From the NCBI RefSeq assembly GCF_022458745.1, contig NZ_JAJJJF010000002.1, positions 186,001-250,000 of the forward strand: a stretch of DNA of 64,000 nucleotides, written 5' to 3'. Each line of letters begins with the position of its first letter. Position 1 is the first letter of the stretch. This document shows positions 8,619-18,564 of the stretch, one piece after another. Source of the stretch: Bacillus piscicola. GTDB lineage: Bacteria; Bacillota; Bacilli; Bacillales; Marinococcaceae. The notes under the pieces were generated by a model, which worked only from the letters and a program-made list of their open reading frames with translations, had not been told where the DNA came from and searched no databases. The position numbers and the translations under genes were made by a program.

Positions 8619-9572
8619 ATGGCAAAAACAGCTTTTTTATTTCCTGGCCAAGGATCCCAGTATCCTGGCATGGGAAAAGGAATTTATAACAGTCACGCCG
8701 GCGGGAAGGCAATTATCGAATGTGCGGATGAAACACTGGAGTATTCTTTGTCTGAGCTTATGTTTAACGGCCCGGAAGAAACATTAAAACGGACGGAAAA
8801 TGCCCAGCCGGCACTTTTAACTGCAAGTATAGCCGCTTTTGAGATTCTTAAGGAAAAGGGCATTGAACCTGATTATACTGCTGGTCACAGTTTGGGAGAG
8901 TACTCGGCACTCGTTGCCGCTGGCGTGCTTTCTTTTGCTGATGCTGTGCAAATCGTACGTAAACGGGGATTGTTTATGGAAGAAGCTGTACCTGCTGGGG
9001 TGGGAGCAATGTCAGCGGTAATGGGACTTGAACGATCTCTGCTTCAGAGTGTGACCGAGGAAGCGAGTAAGATAACCGGCCAGGTAGTTCAGCTTGCTAA
9101 TTTAAATGCACCGGGACAGATTGTGATTTCGGGGGAAAAGTCAGCAGTAGAGAAAGCTGGAGAGCTTGCTAAAGAATCTGGGGCGAAGCGTGTTATCCCT
9201 CTCCCGGTCAGTGGACCGTTTCATTCTGAATTAATGAAACCGGCCCAGGAAAAGGTAAGACAATCACTTGAACCAGTCTTCTTTAGCGATGCTCGCGTAC
9301 CAGTCATTACCAATGTTAGCGCAAAAGAAGCGGATAATGCGGAATTCCTGAAAGAACAGCTCGTTAAGCAAGTGACAGCACCAGTCTATTGGGAGGATAC
9401 GATCCGCCGCCTCTTGGAGTTAGGCGTAACGACTTTTATTGAAGTTGGCCCTGGAAATGTACTAAGTGGTCTCGTTCGCCGTGTCCAACGGAGAGGGCTT
9501 GAAGTTTATGCGGTCGCAGATATCGAATCAATTAATGAGTTGACGGACAAGCTAAGTGAAGGAGGGGTATAA
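8619..9572 (+). CDS. fabD: Malonyl CoA-acyl carrier protein transacylase
   Basis: A 317-residue cytoplasmic enzyme that moves malonyl from CoA to ACP for fatty-acid elongation. It opens with FLFPGQGSQYPGMGKG. The nucleophile motif GHSLGEYSALVAAG puts Ser near residue 91, the catalytic His sits in VSGPFHSELM near residue 200, and a Gln-rich NAQPALLTAS stretch lies near 60. It lies directly between plsX (1-base gap) and fabG (0-base gap), the conserved Bacillus order, and falls under the FapR-controlled promoter. Confidence 0.97.
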   Translation: MAKTAFLFPGQGSQYPGMGKGIYNSHAGGKAIIECADETLEYSLSELMFNGPEETLKRTENAQPALLTASIAAFEILKEKGIEPDYTAGHSLGEYSALVAAGVLSFADAVQIVRKRGLFMEEAVPAGVGAMSAVMGLERSLLQSVTEEASKITGQVVQLANLNAPGQIVISGEKSAVEKAGELAKESGAKRVIPLPVSGPFHSELMKPAQEKVRQSLEPVFFSDARVPVITNVSAKEADNAEFLKEQLVKQVTAPVYWEDTIRRLLELGVTTFIEVGPGNVLSGLVRRVQRRGLEVYAVADIESINELTDKLSEGGV

Positions 9573-10316
9573 ATGCTTAACGGGAAATCAGCTTTAGTGA
9601 CAGGAGCCTCCCGGGGGATCGGTAGAGCCATCGCGCTTGAATTGGCTGAAAAGGGAGCGAATGTGGCGATTAACTATGCGGGAAGTGCTCAAAAAGCGGA
9701 AGAAGTGGCAGCTGCCTGTCGGGATCGAGGCGTCCAATCATTTACAGTCCAAGCCAATGTGGCGTCCGAAGAAGATGTGAAAAATATGATCAAAGAAGTG
9801 ACCAAGGAATTTGGAACACTTGACATCCTCGTGAATAATGCCGGTGTAACCAGAGACAATCTCGTTATGCGTCTAAAAGAAGAGGACTGGAATACCGTCC
9901 TCGACACGAATTTAAAGGGAGTCTTCTTCTGTGCAAAGGCGGCAGCACGTACAATGATGAAACAACGAAGCGGGAAAATCATTAACATCTCTTCTGTCGT
10001 AGGTGTGGTCGGAAATGCGGGACAGGCGAACTATGCAGCCGCAAAAGCTGGACTCATCGGGCTCACGAAGTCGTTGGCTAAAGAATTTGCGCCCCGCAAT
10101 ATTCAAGTGAATGCCGTTGCTCCCGGTTTTATTGCAACAGATATGACAGAAGAGCTTCAAGAAGAAGCGAAAGAGACGCTTCTTTCGCAAATCCCGTACG
10201 GTGCTTTAGGAGAACCTGAAGATGTAGCGCACGCCGTATGTTTTCTTGCATCTAAGGACGCAAGATATATTACCGGCCAGACACTCAGCGTAGACGGTGG
10301 TATGACGATGGTATAG
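9573..10316 (+). CDS. fabG: 3-oxoacyl-[ACP] reductase
   Basis: A 247-residue short-chain dehydrogenase that reduces 3-ketoacyl-ACP with NADPH. The Rossmann motif [12 protein letters not shown] is at residues about 10-21, NNAG near 87-90, and the catalytic Tyr154-Lys158 in NYAAAKAG, with the Ser in INISSVVG before it. The C-terminus ([13 protein letters not shown]) is canonical for FabG. It follows the fabD stop with no gap and uses the AAGGAGGGG inside the fabD end. It is the last gene of the operon led by fapR. Confidence 0.97.
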   Translation: MLNGKSALVTGASRGIGRAIALELAEKGANVAINYAGSAQKAEEVAAACRDRGVQSFTVQANVASEEDVKNMIKEVTKEFGTLDILVNNAGVTRDNLVMRLKEEDWNTVLDTNLKGVFFCAKAAARTMMKQRSGKIINISSVVGVVGNAGQANYAAAKAGLIGLTKSLAKEFAPRNIQVNAVAPGFIATDMTEELQEEAKETLLSQIPYGALGEPEDVAHAVCFLASKDARYITGQTLSVDGGMTMV

Positions 10317-10409
10317 GACCACCATAAATGCTTCATCCTATTTGAAATTCAATCCTAAAAATTAAGGGAAATTATTACGGGTTGTATAGCATTTTTGGTG
10401 GACATCTTC

Positions 10410-10415
10410 TATAAT
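10410..10415 (+). promoter_or_regulatory. Probable -10 box of an acpP promoter
   Basis: A perfect TATAAT lies about 74 bases upstream of acpP in the 172-base fabG-acpP gap. No good -35 is seen at 17 bases (TAGCAT there); TTGTAT is 22 bases away, too far. acpP usually has its own strong promoter, so this is a reasonable but incomplete candidate. Confidence 0.4.
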
Positions 10416-10488
10416 GACAAACAGACAGAGTGTGTCAGGAGACGTTTCTTTATAACTTTATTTATACCTTTAAAGGAGGTGAATACAA

Positions 10489-10719
10489 ATGGCTGAAACA
10501 CTAGACCGTGTGAAGAAAATCGTTGCCGATCGTCTCGGGGTAGAAGAATCGGAAATTACGATGGAAGCGACATTTAAGGATGACTTGGGAGCAGATTCCC
10601 TTGACGTTGTGGAGCTTGTAATGGAACTAGAGGATGAATTCGACCTGGAAATCTCAGATGAAGAAGCAGAAAAAATTTCTACTGTCGCTGATGTTGTCAA
10701 TTACATAGAAGCACAGTAA
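10489..10719 (+). CDS. acpP: Acyl carrier protein
   Basis: A 76-residue, very acidic protein that carries growing acyl chains on a 4'-phosphopantetheine arm. The attachment Ser37 lies in the canonical [19 protein letters not shown]. Length and composition are typical. It has an excellent AAAGGAGGTG site. It follows fabG after a 172-base gap holding its own likely promoter, and it is followed by a GC-rich hairpin before rnc, which would keep acpP at a higher level than rnc. Confidence 0.98.
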   Translation: MAETLDRVKKIVADRLGVEESEITMEATFKDDLGADSLDVVELVMELEDEFDLEISDEEAEKISTVADVVNYIEAQ

Positions 10720-10730
10720 AGCACAGAAAA

Positions 10731-10769
10731 GCGGGGGCCGTTATGAGAAATAAGGCGGCCTCCTTCTTA
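10731..10769 (+). terminator. Hairpin after acpP (attenuator or terminator)
   Basis: GGGGGCCG (10733-10740) pairs with CGGCCTCC (10756-10763, one G-U pair), followed by the T-rich TTCTTAT. It could end most acpP transcripts. A second small palindrome, CCTCCA/TGGAGG (10772-10787), follows directly and could sequester the rnc translation region. Confidence 0.5.
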
Positions 10770-10811
10770 TACCTCCAGCTGTGGAGGATCTTGTATAATG
10801 GAGGAGCTTTC

Positions 10812-11588
10812 ATGGCATATTCATCTAACAAACCAGTAAACCATTACCCGCGTAGACGAAAACAGCGGAAAAAGTTAGTCTTGTCAAAAGAAGACCGTGA
10901 CAAGCTGTATGCTATGTTGGAGAAGCTTGGTCTTTCTTTCAATGACGAGAAGCTTCTTATTCAAGCATTTACGCATTCATCCTATGTGAATGAGCATCGT
11001 ATCCGCTCTATCCATGATAACGAGCGGCTTGAATTTTTGGGAGACGCTGTCCTCGAGCTTGCTGTCTCGCAACATCTGTTTAAACGCTTTGCTACGATGA
11101 GTGAAGGAGAAATGACCAAACTCCGTGCCGCCATCGTTTGTGAAGCCTCCCTTGCTGTGCTGGCAGAAGAGCTTCAGTTCGGTGATCTTGTTTTCCTCGG
11201 AAAAGGAGAAGAAATGACGGGAGGAAGACAGCGTCCGGCTCTGCTCGCGGATGTATACGAGGCGTTCGTCGGTGCCCTTTATTTAGACCAGGGGATTGAG
11301 GCAGTTTACTCCTTTTTAGAGCAAACCATTTACCCGAAGATTGATGACGGTGCTTTTTCGCATATGATGGATTTCAAAAGCCAACTGCAAGAGCATATTC
11401 AGCAGGATCACTACGGGGTCATTCAATATGACATTATCAATGAAGTTGGTCCTGCGCACAGCCGCGAGTTCGTGGCTGCTGTTTATCTGAACGAGCAACA
11501 ACTTGGTGAAGGGAAGGGCCGCTCTAAAAAAGAAGCGGAACAGCACGCTGCTCAGCAAGCTCTGGCAAAACTAAGCACGGAGGCGTAA
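10812..11588 (+). CDS. rnc: Ribonuclease III
   Basis: A 258-residue double-strand-specific RNase that processes rRNA precursors and structured RNAs. ATG 10812 is chosen because GGAGGAG lies 5-6 bases before it; an in-frame ATG at 10743 falls in the acpP hairpin and would add residues not seen in the family. The signature [16 protein letters not shown] (about residues 77-92) and the second acidic cluster [18 protein letters not shown] (about 145-162) form the catalytic domain. The C-terminal double-stranded RNA-binding domain runs from about 180 and ends [19 protein letters not shown]. Confidence 0.96.
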   Translation: MAYSSNKPVNHYPRRRKQRKKLVLSKEDRDKLYAMLEKLGLSFNDEKLLIQAFTHSSYVNEHRIRSIHDNERLEFLGDAVLELAVSQHLFKRFATMSEGEMTKLRAAIVCEASLAVLAEELQFGDLVFLGKGEEMTGGRQRPALLADVYEAFVGALYLDQGIEAVYSFLEQTIYPKIDDGAFSHMMDFKSQLQEHIQQDHYGVIQYDIINEVGPAHSREFVAAVYLNEQQLGEGKGRSKKEAEQHAAQQALAKLSTEA

Positions 11589-11607
11589 TGGCGGTCTGTA
11601 AGAGTTG

Positions 11608-11646
11608 AAAAACCACGCGGGTTCATTATGTAACCGCGTGGTTTTT
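11608..11646. terminator. Bidirectional terminator between rnc and the DUF1128 gene
   Basis: AAAACCACGCGG (about 11609-11620) pairs with CCGCGTGGTTTT (about 11634-11645), giving a 12-bp perfect stem with A- and T-runs on either side. It serves rnc from the left and the minus-strand gene from the right. Confidence 0.9.
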
Positions 11647-11685
11647 ACAGTAAAAGCCTTCACTACATGAAATTGAAGCCCCGTT

Positions 11686-11907
11686 TTATTTCCGCAGTCG
11701 TCCAAGTTCGGAAACGATAGCTTCTTTTTCGCTGACACTGATACTATCTTTGTTAGCTATCAACTCATAAATATCTTTAATGTCGTCGTATTTATCGATA
11801 TCAAAATGTTTAGGTTCCATGGCAGCAGTGTTAACAACGTCCAGCTTTGCTGAGATCTCCTCGACCATGGTGTTTAAATTTTCCTGTGTTGGTTCTTCCA
11901 AGTTCAT
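11686..11907 (-). CDS. DUF1128 (UPF0435) family small protein
   Basis: A 73-residue acidic protein starting MNLEEPTQENLNTMVEEISA. The layout resembles the B. subtilis YfkK family: a helical start, KLDVVNTAAMEPKHFD in the middle, YDDIKDIYELI, and a C-terminal ELGRLRK. Its function is unknown. The start is supported by GGAAAGGAAG upstream. In B. subtilis rnc and smc are adjacent and yfkK lies elsewhere, so this gene has been inserted between them in the opposite direction. It is probably monocistronic. Confidence 0.82.
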   Translation of the reverse strand: MNLEEPTQENLNTMVEEISAKLDVVNTAAMEPKHFDIDKYDDIKDIYELIANKDSISVSEKEAIVSELGRLRK

Positions 11908-12119
11908 CTGTATCTTCCTTTCCTGCGCGCCTCATATTAAAAGTTTTCACTTAATTGTAGTAGTTTTCTATGAAAAACGCAATGTATTTTCGCGTTTTAC
12001 TTATGTATCAACGGTTCTTTCTAGACAGGCTCTTATGGTAAAATAATGGGGGCTGAACCGAGCTGAACGAAGATCAAGAAAATTACAACCATAGAATAAT
12101 GACAGAGGAGGACAGAATT

Positions 12120-15100
12120 TTGTTCCTCAAGAAGCTTGAAATTAAAGGTTTTAAGTCGTTTGCAGAAGAAATGAATATTGAGTTTGTCCCTGGGGTGAAC
12201 GTTGTAGTCGGCCCGAATGGGAGTGGGAAAAGTAACATTTCTGACAGTATTCGCTGGGTACTTGGCGAGCAGTCCGCACGCTCCCTTCGAGGGGCGAAAA
12301 TGGAGGATGTTATTTTTTCCGGCAGTGACTCACGCCGTGCGTTAAACAGGGCGGAAGTAACGCTCGTTTTAGATAATGAAGACGGTGCGTTTGACTTAGA
12401 ATACAGCGAAGTGAGCGTGACTCGGAAGTTGTATCGGAATGGCGAAAGCGAGTATTTAATTAATCGTCAGCCGTGCCGCCGTAAAGATATCGTAGACTTG
12501 TTTACAGATTCTGGTATCGGCAAAGCTGCTTACTCTATTATTGGGCAGGGGAAAGTCGAAGAAGTACTATCTAGTAAACCAGAAGAAAGACGGACCATCT
12601 TTGAAGAAGCGGCAGGAGTTTTAAAGTATAAACAGCGTAAATATCAAGCAGAAAAAAAGCTCTCTGAAACGAAAGACAACCTTGAGCGGGTGCAAGACAT
12701 TTTATTTGAGTTAGAAGGGCAGCTAGAGCCGTTAAAAGAACAAGCAGCTGTTGCGAAGGATTATCTTTATAAGCAGGAAGACTTAGAGCGCAAAGATATC
12801 GCGCTTCTCGCTTGGGAGATAGAAGATAAACATGAGAAGTGGACGACTCTAGCTGATGAACTTGAAGTAATCGAGGAGAAGAAGGATAAATTAACGAACA
12901 AGTTAAAAAAGGATAAAGAGCGTCAGGAACTTGTCCAGGCTAAAGCAGATCAATTAGATAAGGACCTTCAAAATTTGCAAGATGAACTGCTTGCTATAAG
13001 TGAATGGATTGAAAAAGAAGAGGGCAGGCGCCGTTTATTAGAAGAACGCGGAAAAAATGCGAACGAAAAAAAAGCCGAGTGGAGCGAACGTATCGCGGCT
13101 GTTCAGCATAAAGCTGAGCAAACCATGAGAGCATTGGAGCAACAGCGGGAATCTACTAAAAAAAGTTCAGCGCGGGTAAAAGAGTTAGAGGATCGGCTGA
13201 TGGAGGCAGAGGCCGCACGGAAGCGAGCTTCCCACCATAACAAGGCTGATATCGAACACTTAAAAAGTGAATATATTGAACGGTTAAACGAACAAGCGAC
13301 GATCCGAAATGAAGAACGTTATGTCACAGATCAACAGAACCATCTGCTACGAAAATCTCAAGAACTCCTGCGGGAAAATGAGCAATACCTACAGGAAAGA
13401 GAGCAAGTGGAACAGTTACGATTAGATAGCTTAAGTAAGACAGAAGAAGCGCATCACCTTTATGAAGACGAGCAAGCTAGATTAAAAGACTGGCAGGAAA
13501 AGTGGCAGCAATACAGCATCGATGTCAATGAAAAAGAGAAAAAGCTATACGAAGCGTACCGGCACGTCGATCAGATGAAATCCCGCATTCGGGTGCTCGA
13601 GGAGATGGAAGCTGATTACGCAGGTTTTTTCGAAGGGGTAAAAGAAATATTAAAAGCACGCGACCAGTCCCTTGGCGGGATTGCTGGAGCGGTTGCAGAG
13701 CTCATCGACGTACCAAAATCTTACTTACGTGCCGTAGAGACAGCACTCGGCGGTGCGCTTCAGCATATCGTGACTGATACGGAAGCGAATGCGCGTAAAG
13801 CGATTCATTATTTGAAAAGTCGTAAGAAAGGAAGAGCGACTTTTCTGCCGGCAAATGTGATACGACCGCGGCAACTTCCTCAAGACGTCAAGCAACTACT
13901 GCAAAATAGTAAGGGGTTTGTCGCTTTTGGAGAAGACGCCGTCCGTGTAGCAGTGGAATACGAGCATATCATCGGGAATTTGCTTGGACAAGTAGTCTTA
14001 GCTGATTCTCTTGAATCCGCCAATCAGCTGGCCCGTTCAGCTCGCTTTAAAGCGCGGATCGTTACGCTTGAAGGTGATGTTGTAAATCCAGGAGGCTCGA
14101 TGACGGGAGGGACTTATCATAACCGGCAAAACCAAGTGCTCGGCCGTCAACAGGAGCTGGAGGAGCGTAAAGCCACTTGCAGCAAAATGGAAAAGCAGAC
14201 AGAAGCATTAGAGACATCCGTACACGACTTGAAAAAAAAGCGTAACGATGCGTTAACCCAGGTGGAGACATACCGGAAGAGTGTGGAGACGAAGCGGGAC
14301 CGTTTTGAGAGGACGAAAGAAGAGTTAACGAAACGAGAAGCAGAATCAGCCCGCTTAAATACCCAGCTGTCCTTATTTGACCGAGAAATGATGTCACTTG
14401 AGGAAGAAAAAGAACGGATTAAGCAACGGCAAAAAGTACTTCAAGATAACAAAGCGGCTGTCGAGAGAAACATTAAAAAGCTAGAAAGCGAGATTGCCAG
14501 CTTAGAACACGCGGAAAAAGAATGGCAGGAACAAAAGGAAGAGCTGGCTGAACGAGAAACAGTTTTAAAAATAGAGCTTGCCAGGGCAAAAGAGACAGCT
14601 GCGCATGACCGGACGGAACAGAAGCGCTTGGAGGCACAACAGCAGGAGGAAGAAAAACAGATCGAATCCTTGCAGCAAGCTCTCAATCAGCTGGAGCAGG
14701 AACTATCCCCTTTCTCTAATAGTGAAAATGTAGAGTCAATGATCCTTGATGCGAAGGAAAAGAAAGAACAGCTGACCTTTCAACTAACCCAGCTCCGCAA
14801 GGAAAAAGTTGATGGGATGGAACAAGCGGAACAGCTACAAGCAAGTATTCAACAGCTCACCCATGACTATAATGAACAGCAAGAGGCTCATCAGGAAATG
14901 CAAGTGGCGCATAACCGGATCGAAGTAGAACTGGACACACGATTGCAAAGGCTGCAGGAAACGTATGAAGTAAGCTTTGAAAGAGCGAAAAATTACGTTA
15001 TCCATCCATTTGATCCAGTGGAAACGAAAAATAAAATAAAATTACTTAGAAAAGGAATAGCAGAGCTTGGAACGGTAAATCTTGGTGCTATTGAAGAATA

Positions 15101-15737
15101 TGATCGCGTGCAAGAACGGGTAATGTTTTTAAGTGCCCAGCAGGATGACCTAATTGATGCGGAAGCGGCTCTTTTTGAAGTGATCCAGGAAATGGATGCT
15201 GTTATGAAGCAACGTTTTACTGATTCGTTTACCGCTATCCGTCATCACTTTCAAGCTACTTTTCAAGAGCTTTTCGGCGGCGGAGAAGCGGATCTTTATT
15301 TAACAGAGCCACAAAACCTGTTAGATTCAGGAGTTGATATTACTGCCCGGCCGCCGGGTAAGAAAAAACAACATTTAACACTTTTATCCGGCGGTGAAAA
15401 AGCACTGACAGCCATCGCACTTTTGTTTTCGATCATTAAAGCGAAGCCGGTTCCTTTTTGTGTGCTTGATGAGGTTGAAGCAGCACTTGATGAAGCTAAT
15501 CTAGTACGTTTTGCCAGCCATTTGCGAACGTTCAGCCAAACAACTCAATTTATTGTTATCAGCCACCGCAAGGCTACAATGGAAGAGGCAGATGTATTAT
15601 ATGGGATTACGATGGAAGAATCAGGTGTTTCCAAAAAGGTCGCAGTCAAATTAGAAGACACCGATGAATTAATAGAGACACCTGCAAGTCTAGACAAAAA
15701 GAAGGGGGGCGTCCTGTCCGGCACGGCCGAACAGTAA
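12120..15737 (+). CDS. smc: Chromosome segregation ATPase SMC
   Basis: A 1205-residue condensin subunit that dimerises and, with ScpA/ScpB, compacts and resolves the chromosome. The start is TTG 12120 (MFLKKLEIKGFKSFAEE), eight bases after GAGGAGG and matching the family N-terminus; the upstream ATG 12099 would place the SD inside the gene. Walker A GPNGSGKSN is at about 31-39. Coiled coils cover about 165-500 and 670-1000. The hinge at about 505-665 contains the glycine-rich NPGGSMTGGTYHNRQ. The ABC signature LSGGEKALTAIALLF is near 1090, Walker B VLDEVEAALDEAN near 1114. ftsY starts five bases after it, the conserved order. Confidence 0.97.
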   Translation: MFLKKLEIKGFKSFAEEMNIEFVPGVNVVVGPNGSGKSNISDSIRWVLGEQSARSLRGAKMEDVIFSGSDSRRALNRAEVTLVLDNEDGAFDLEYSEVSVTRKLYRNGESEYLINRQPCRRKDIVDLFTDSGIGKAAYSIIGQGKVEEVLSSKPEERRTIFEEAAGVLKYKQRKYQAEKKLSETKDNLERVQDILFELEGQLEPLKEQAAVAKDYLYKQEDLERKDIALLAWEIEDKHEKWTTLADELEVIEEKKDKLTNKLKKDKERQELVQAKADQLDKDLQNLQDELLAISEWIEKEEGRRRLLEERGKNANEKKAEWSERIAAVQHKAEQTMRALEQQRESTKKSSARVKELEDRLMEAEAARKRASHHNKADIEHLKSEYIERLNEQATIRNEERYVTDQQNHLLRKSQELLRENEQYLQEREQVEQLRLDSLSKTEEAHHLYEDEQARLKDWQEKWQQYSIDVNEKEKKLYEAYRHVDQMKSRIRVLEEMEADYAGFFEGVKEILKARDQSLGGIAGAVAELIDVPKSYLRAVETALGGALQHIVTDTEANARKAIHYLKSRKKGRATFLPANVIRPRQLPQDVKQLLQNSKGFVAFGEDAVRVAVEYEHIIGNLLGQVVLADSLESANQLARSARFKARIVTLEGDVVNPGGSMTGGTYHNRQNQVLGRQQELEERKATCSKMEKQTEALETSVHDLKKKRNDALTQVETYRKSVETKRDRFERTKEELTKREAESARLNTQLSLFDREMMSLEEEKERIKQRQKVLQDNKAAVERNIKKLESEIASLEHAEKEWQEQKEELAERETVLKIELARAKETAAHDRTEQKRLEAQQQEEEKQIESLQQALNQLEQELSPFSNSENVESMILDAKEKKEQLTFQLTQLRKEKVDGMEQAEQLQASIQQLTHDYNEQQEAHQEMQVAHNRIEVELDTRLQRLQETYEVSFERAKNYVIHPFDPVETKNKIKLLRKGIAELGTVNLGAIEEYDRVQERVMFLSAQQDDLIDAEAALFEVIQEMDAVMKQRFTDSFTAIRHHFQATFQELFGGGEADLYLTEPQNLLDSGVDITARPPGKKKQHLTLLSGGEKALTAIALLFSIIKAKPVPFCVLDEVEAALDEANLVRFASHLRTFSQTTQFIVISHRKATMEEADVLYGITMEESGVSKKVAVKLEDTDELIETPASLDKKKGGVLSGTAEQ

Positions 15738-15742
15738 GAAAT

Positions 15743-16738
15743 ATGGGTTTTTTTAAAAAACTAAAAGAAAAATTCACCGAGCAGACAGATGCAGTTACAG
15801 AAAAATTTAAAGAGGGATTATCGAAAACACGGACTTCGTTTGTTGGACAAATGAATGAATTGTTTGCACAGTATCGGAAAGTTGATGAGGACTTTTTCGA
15901 GGAGTTGGAAGAGATTTTAATCAGCGCAGATGTCGGTGTTACTACCGTTATGGAACTTATTGATGAGCTGAAGGACGAGGTAAGACTCCGTAATATAAAA
16001 GAGTCTAAAGATATTGCGCCGGTTATTAGTGAAAAGCTGGCAGAAATGCTCGATAAGAGCGGGCATGACACAGAACTAAATATCCAGGAAGAAGATATGA
16101 CGGTCATTCTTTTCGTTGGTGTCAACGGGGTCGGAAAAACGACGACAATTGGAAAGGTTGCTCATCAATTTGCAGGCGAAGGAAAGAAAGTGGTTATGGC
16201 AGCGGGAGATACATTTCGAGCAGGCGCTATTGAACAGCTTGAAGTATGGGGAGAGCGTGTCGGCGTTGATGTTGTGAAGCAGCAGGCAGGTTCTGATCCG
16301 GCAGCGGTTATGTACGACGCGATTCAGTCTGCACGTGCCAAAAAAGCGGACGTTCTTTTATGTGATACCGCGGGCCGGCTCCAGAACAAAGTAAACTTGA
16401 TGAAAGAGCTTGAAAAAGTAAAACGTGTCATCAGCCGTGAAATGCCCGATGCGCCTCATGAGGTGTTGCTCGTTTTAGATGCGACAACGGGCCAGAATGC
16501 TCTTAATCAAGCGAAGACTTTTCAAGAAGCGACAGATGTTTCGGGAATTGTACTGACAAAGTTGGACGGCACTGCACGCGGGGGTATCGTCCTTGCGATT
16601 CGCAACGAACTGGATATCCCGGTCAAACTAGTAGGTTTGGGAGAAGGAATGGAAGATTTGCAGCAGTTTGATGCAGAGTCGTTTGTGTATGGATTGTTTA
16701 AAGAATTAGTGGAAGACGAAACTATCTCCGATGCTTAG
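15743..16738 (+). CDS. ftsY: Signal recognition particle receptor FtsY
   Basis: A 331-residue SRP GTPase that docks the Ffh-ribosome complex at the membrane. It opens with the short basic MGFFKKLKEKF, a membrane-touching helix, then the N domain. The G domain has GVNGVGKTTTIGK (about 125-137), DTFRAGAIEQL, DTAGRLQNK (about 208) and TKLDGTARGG (about 272). The long acidic A domain of enterobacteria is absent, as usual in Bacillus. It starts five bases after smc and is probably co-transcribed with it. The nearby ylxM-ffh pair encodes its partner. Confidence 0.97.
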   Translation: MGFFKKLKEKFTEQTDAVTEKFKEGLSKTRTSFVGQMNELFAQYRKVDEDFFEELEEILISADVGVTTVMELIDELKDEVRLRNIKESKDIAPVISEKLAEMLDKSGHDTELNIQEEDMTVILFVGVNGVGKTTTIGKVAHQFAGEGKKVVMAAGDTFRAGAIEQLEVWGERVGVDVVKQQAGSDPAAVMYDAIQSARAKKADVLLCDTAGRLQNKVNLMKELEKVKRVISREMPDAPHEVLLVLDATTGQNALNQAKTFQEATDVSGIVLTKLDGTARGGIVLAIRNELDIPVKLVGLGEGMEDLQQFDAESFVYGLFKELVEDETISDA

Positions 16739-16757
16739 TACGCGTTAAGATATTTTC

Positions 16758-16786
16758 TTGACGCCATATCCTGAGTTTAGTATGAT
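16758..16786 (+). promoter_or_regulatory. Sigma-A promoter of ylxM-ffh
   Basis: TTGACG (16758-16763) and TATGAT (16781-16786) are spaced by exactly 17 bases, 47 bases ahead of the ylxM start. Both hexamers match the consensus at five of six positions. Confidence 0.75.
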
Positions 16787-16832
16787 AATATGGTGTAAAG
16801 ACTTAACACTTTACGCAAGAGAGTGGATAATC

Positions 16833-17189
16833 ATGCTTGAAAAAACAGTGCGTATGAACGCTTTATTCGATTTTTACCAGCCGTTATTAACGGAAAAGCA
16901 GCAAAAGTATATGGAACTGTACTATTTGGATGACTTTTCGCTTGGCGAAATAGCTGATGAGTTTCACGTCAGCCGTCAAGCTGTTTATGACAACGTAAAA
17001 CGAACGGAAATGACGCTGGAGGAGTATGAAGAAAAGCTCGGCCTCTACCGAAAATACAAAGAGCGGACGGAGTTGTACCGGCTGCTTCGGAATACTGTAG
17101 AAGAAAGCGGTGCTCCCTCCTCCGGCCTAATAGAGGCGATAAATGCTCTTGAAAAACTAGAGGAGGAGGGACAAGCTGATGGCATTTGA
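16833..17189 (+). CDS. ylxM: YlxM family helix-turn-helix protein, SRP-associated
   Basis: A 118-residue protein starting [21 protein letters not shown] sigma-70 region-4-like helix-turn-helix is visible at about residues 32-57 ([20 protein letters not shown]). YlxM proteins are encoded next to ffh across Firmicutes; in streptococci the protein modulates SRP and its RNA. ATG 16833 is chosen because the promoter just upstream makes the earlier in-frame start at 16758 impossible. The coding end overlaps the ffh start by 11 bases, so the two are translationally coupled. Confidence 0.92.
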   Translation: MLEKTVRMNALFDFYQPLLTEKQQKYMELYYLDDFSLGEIADEFHVSRQAVYDNVKRTEMTLEEYEEKLGLYRKYKERTELYRLLRNTVEESGAPSSGLIEAINALEKLEEEGQADGI

Positions 17190-18525
17190 AGGGTTAGCGG
17201 AACGCCTGCAGGCCACCTTTGATAAAATGAAAGGCCGCGGAAAAGTATCTGAGGCAGACGTCAAGGAAATGATGCGTGAAGTGAGGCTTGCGCTGCTGGA
17301 GGCAGACGTCAACTTTAAAGTTGTAAAAAAGTTTGTCAATGATGTGAAAGAGCGTGCAATCGGTCAAGAGGTAATGAAAAGTCTGACCCCCGGCCAGCAA
17401 GTCATTAAAGTCGTAAATGAAGAATTGACGAAGCTGATGGGCGAGGAACAGGCAAAAATTATCCAAGCACAAAAGCCGCCGACAGTAGTTATGATGGTTG
17501 GCCTGCAAGGGGCTGGTAAGACAACGACTACTGCAAAGCTTGCCAATCATATGCGAAAAAGCAACAATCGTAAGCCGCTTATGGCAGCTGCAGATATTTA
17601 CCGGCCGGCAGCGATTGACCAGTTGGAAACGTTAGGAAAACAGCTTAGTATGCCCGTCTTTAGTCTCGGAGACAAGGTCAGTCCCGTAGAGATTGCAACG
17701 GGAGCTGTCAAGCAGGCAAAAGAAGATCATCTTGATTTTGTTCTCATTGATACCGCCGGTCGCTTACACGTCGATGAGGAGTTGATGGGTGAGCTCCAAG
17801 AAATAAAAGACCAAGTGAACCCAGATGAAATTTTGTTAGTTGTCGATGCGATGACCGGACAAGATGCCGTAAATGTTGCCGAAAGCTTTAATGAGCAGCT
17901 TGGAATTACCGGTGTCGTACTGACGAAGCTTGATGGCGACACGCGAGGCGGGGCTGCACTTTCGGTTAAAGCGGTGACGGGTAAGCCTGTTAAATTTGTC
18001 GGGATGGGTGAAAAGATTGATCAGTTGGAAGCCTTTCATCCTGAACGGATGGCCTCACGGATACTCGGTATGGGTGATGTTCTGTCTCTCATTGAAAAAG
18101 CCCAGACGAATGTGGATGAAGAACGGGCGAAAGAGCTGGAAAAGAAGATGCGCAATGCCGATTTAACGTTTGATGATTTTCTTGAACAGCTCGCACAAGT
18201 GCGCAGTATGGGGCCTCTTGATGAGCTTTTAGCGATGATTCCGGGTGCGAATAAGAAAGCACTGAAAAATGTACAGATTGACGAAAGTCAGATTGGCCGT
18301 GTCGAAGCAATCGTCCGCTCGATGACTACCAAAGAAAAACAACAGCCTTCTCTCATTAATGCAAGCAGAAAACGGCGAATTGCGAAAGGAAGTGGGACAT
18401 CCATTCAAGATGTGAACCGCCTTCTGAAACAATTTGAAGATATGAAAAAAATGATGAAGCAAATGACCTCCATGCAAAAAGGTAAGAAAAAAGGAAAAGG
18501 CGGCTTTCAACTTCCTTTTATGTAA
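17179..18525 (+). CDS. ffh: Signal recognition particle protein Ffh
   Basis: A 448-residue SRP54 GTPase that binds signal sequences and the SRP RNA. The N domain (residues about 1-90) is followed by the G domain: [18 protein letters not shown] (about 108-125), [26 protein letters not shown] (about 190) and [14 protein letters not shown] (about 248). The M domain runs from about 300, with the RNA-contacting [12 protein letters not shown] near 395. The tail is rich in Met and Lys ([20 protein letters not shown]). An AGGAGGAGGG site lies in the end of ylxM. Confidence 0.98.
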   Translation: MAFEGLAERLQATFDKMKGRGKVSEADVKEMMREVRLALLEADVNFKVVKKFVNDVKERAIGQEVMKSLTPGQQVIKVVNEELTKLMGEEQAKIIQAQKPPTVVMMVGLQGAGKTTTTAKLANHMRKSNNRKPLMAAADIYRPAAIDQLETLGKQLSMPVFSLGDKVSPVEIATGAVKQAKEDHLDFVLIDTAGRLHVDEELMGELQEIKDQVNPDEILLVVDAMTGQDAVNVAESFNEQLGITGVVLTKLDGDTRGGAALSVKAVTGKPVKFVGMGEKIDQLEAFHPERMASRILGMGDVLSLIEKAQTNVDEERAKELEKKMRNADLTFDDFLEQLAQVRSMGPLDELLAMIPGANKKALKNVQIDESQIGRVEAIVRSMTTKEKQQPSLINASRKRRIAKGSGTSIQDVNRLLKQFEDMKKMMKQMTSMQKGKKKGKGGFQLPFM

Positions 18526-18564
18526 ATGAATGAAACCGAAATATCCCTATTCAAGTAAAAACAC

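Noticed and set aside
10299-10327. Inverted repeat GGTGGT/ACCACC at the fabG stop as a terminator
   Set aside because: The arms are only 6 bp, the loop is long and no T-run follows.
10743-10811. Longer rnc start at ATG 10743 and a TATAAT at 10794-10799 as an rnc promoter
   Set aside because: ATG 10743 falls inside the acpP hairpin and gives a non-family extension. The TATAAT is so close to the real start (12 bases) that its transcript would lack the ribosome binding site.
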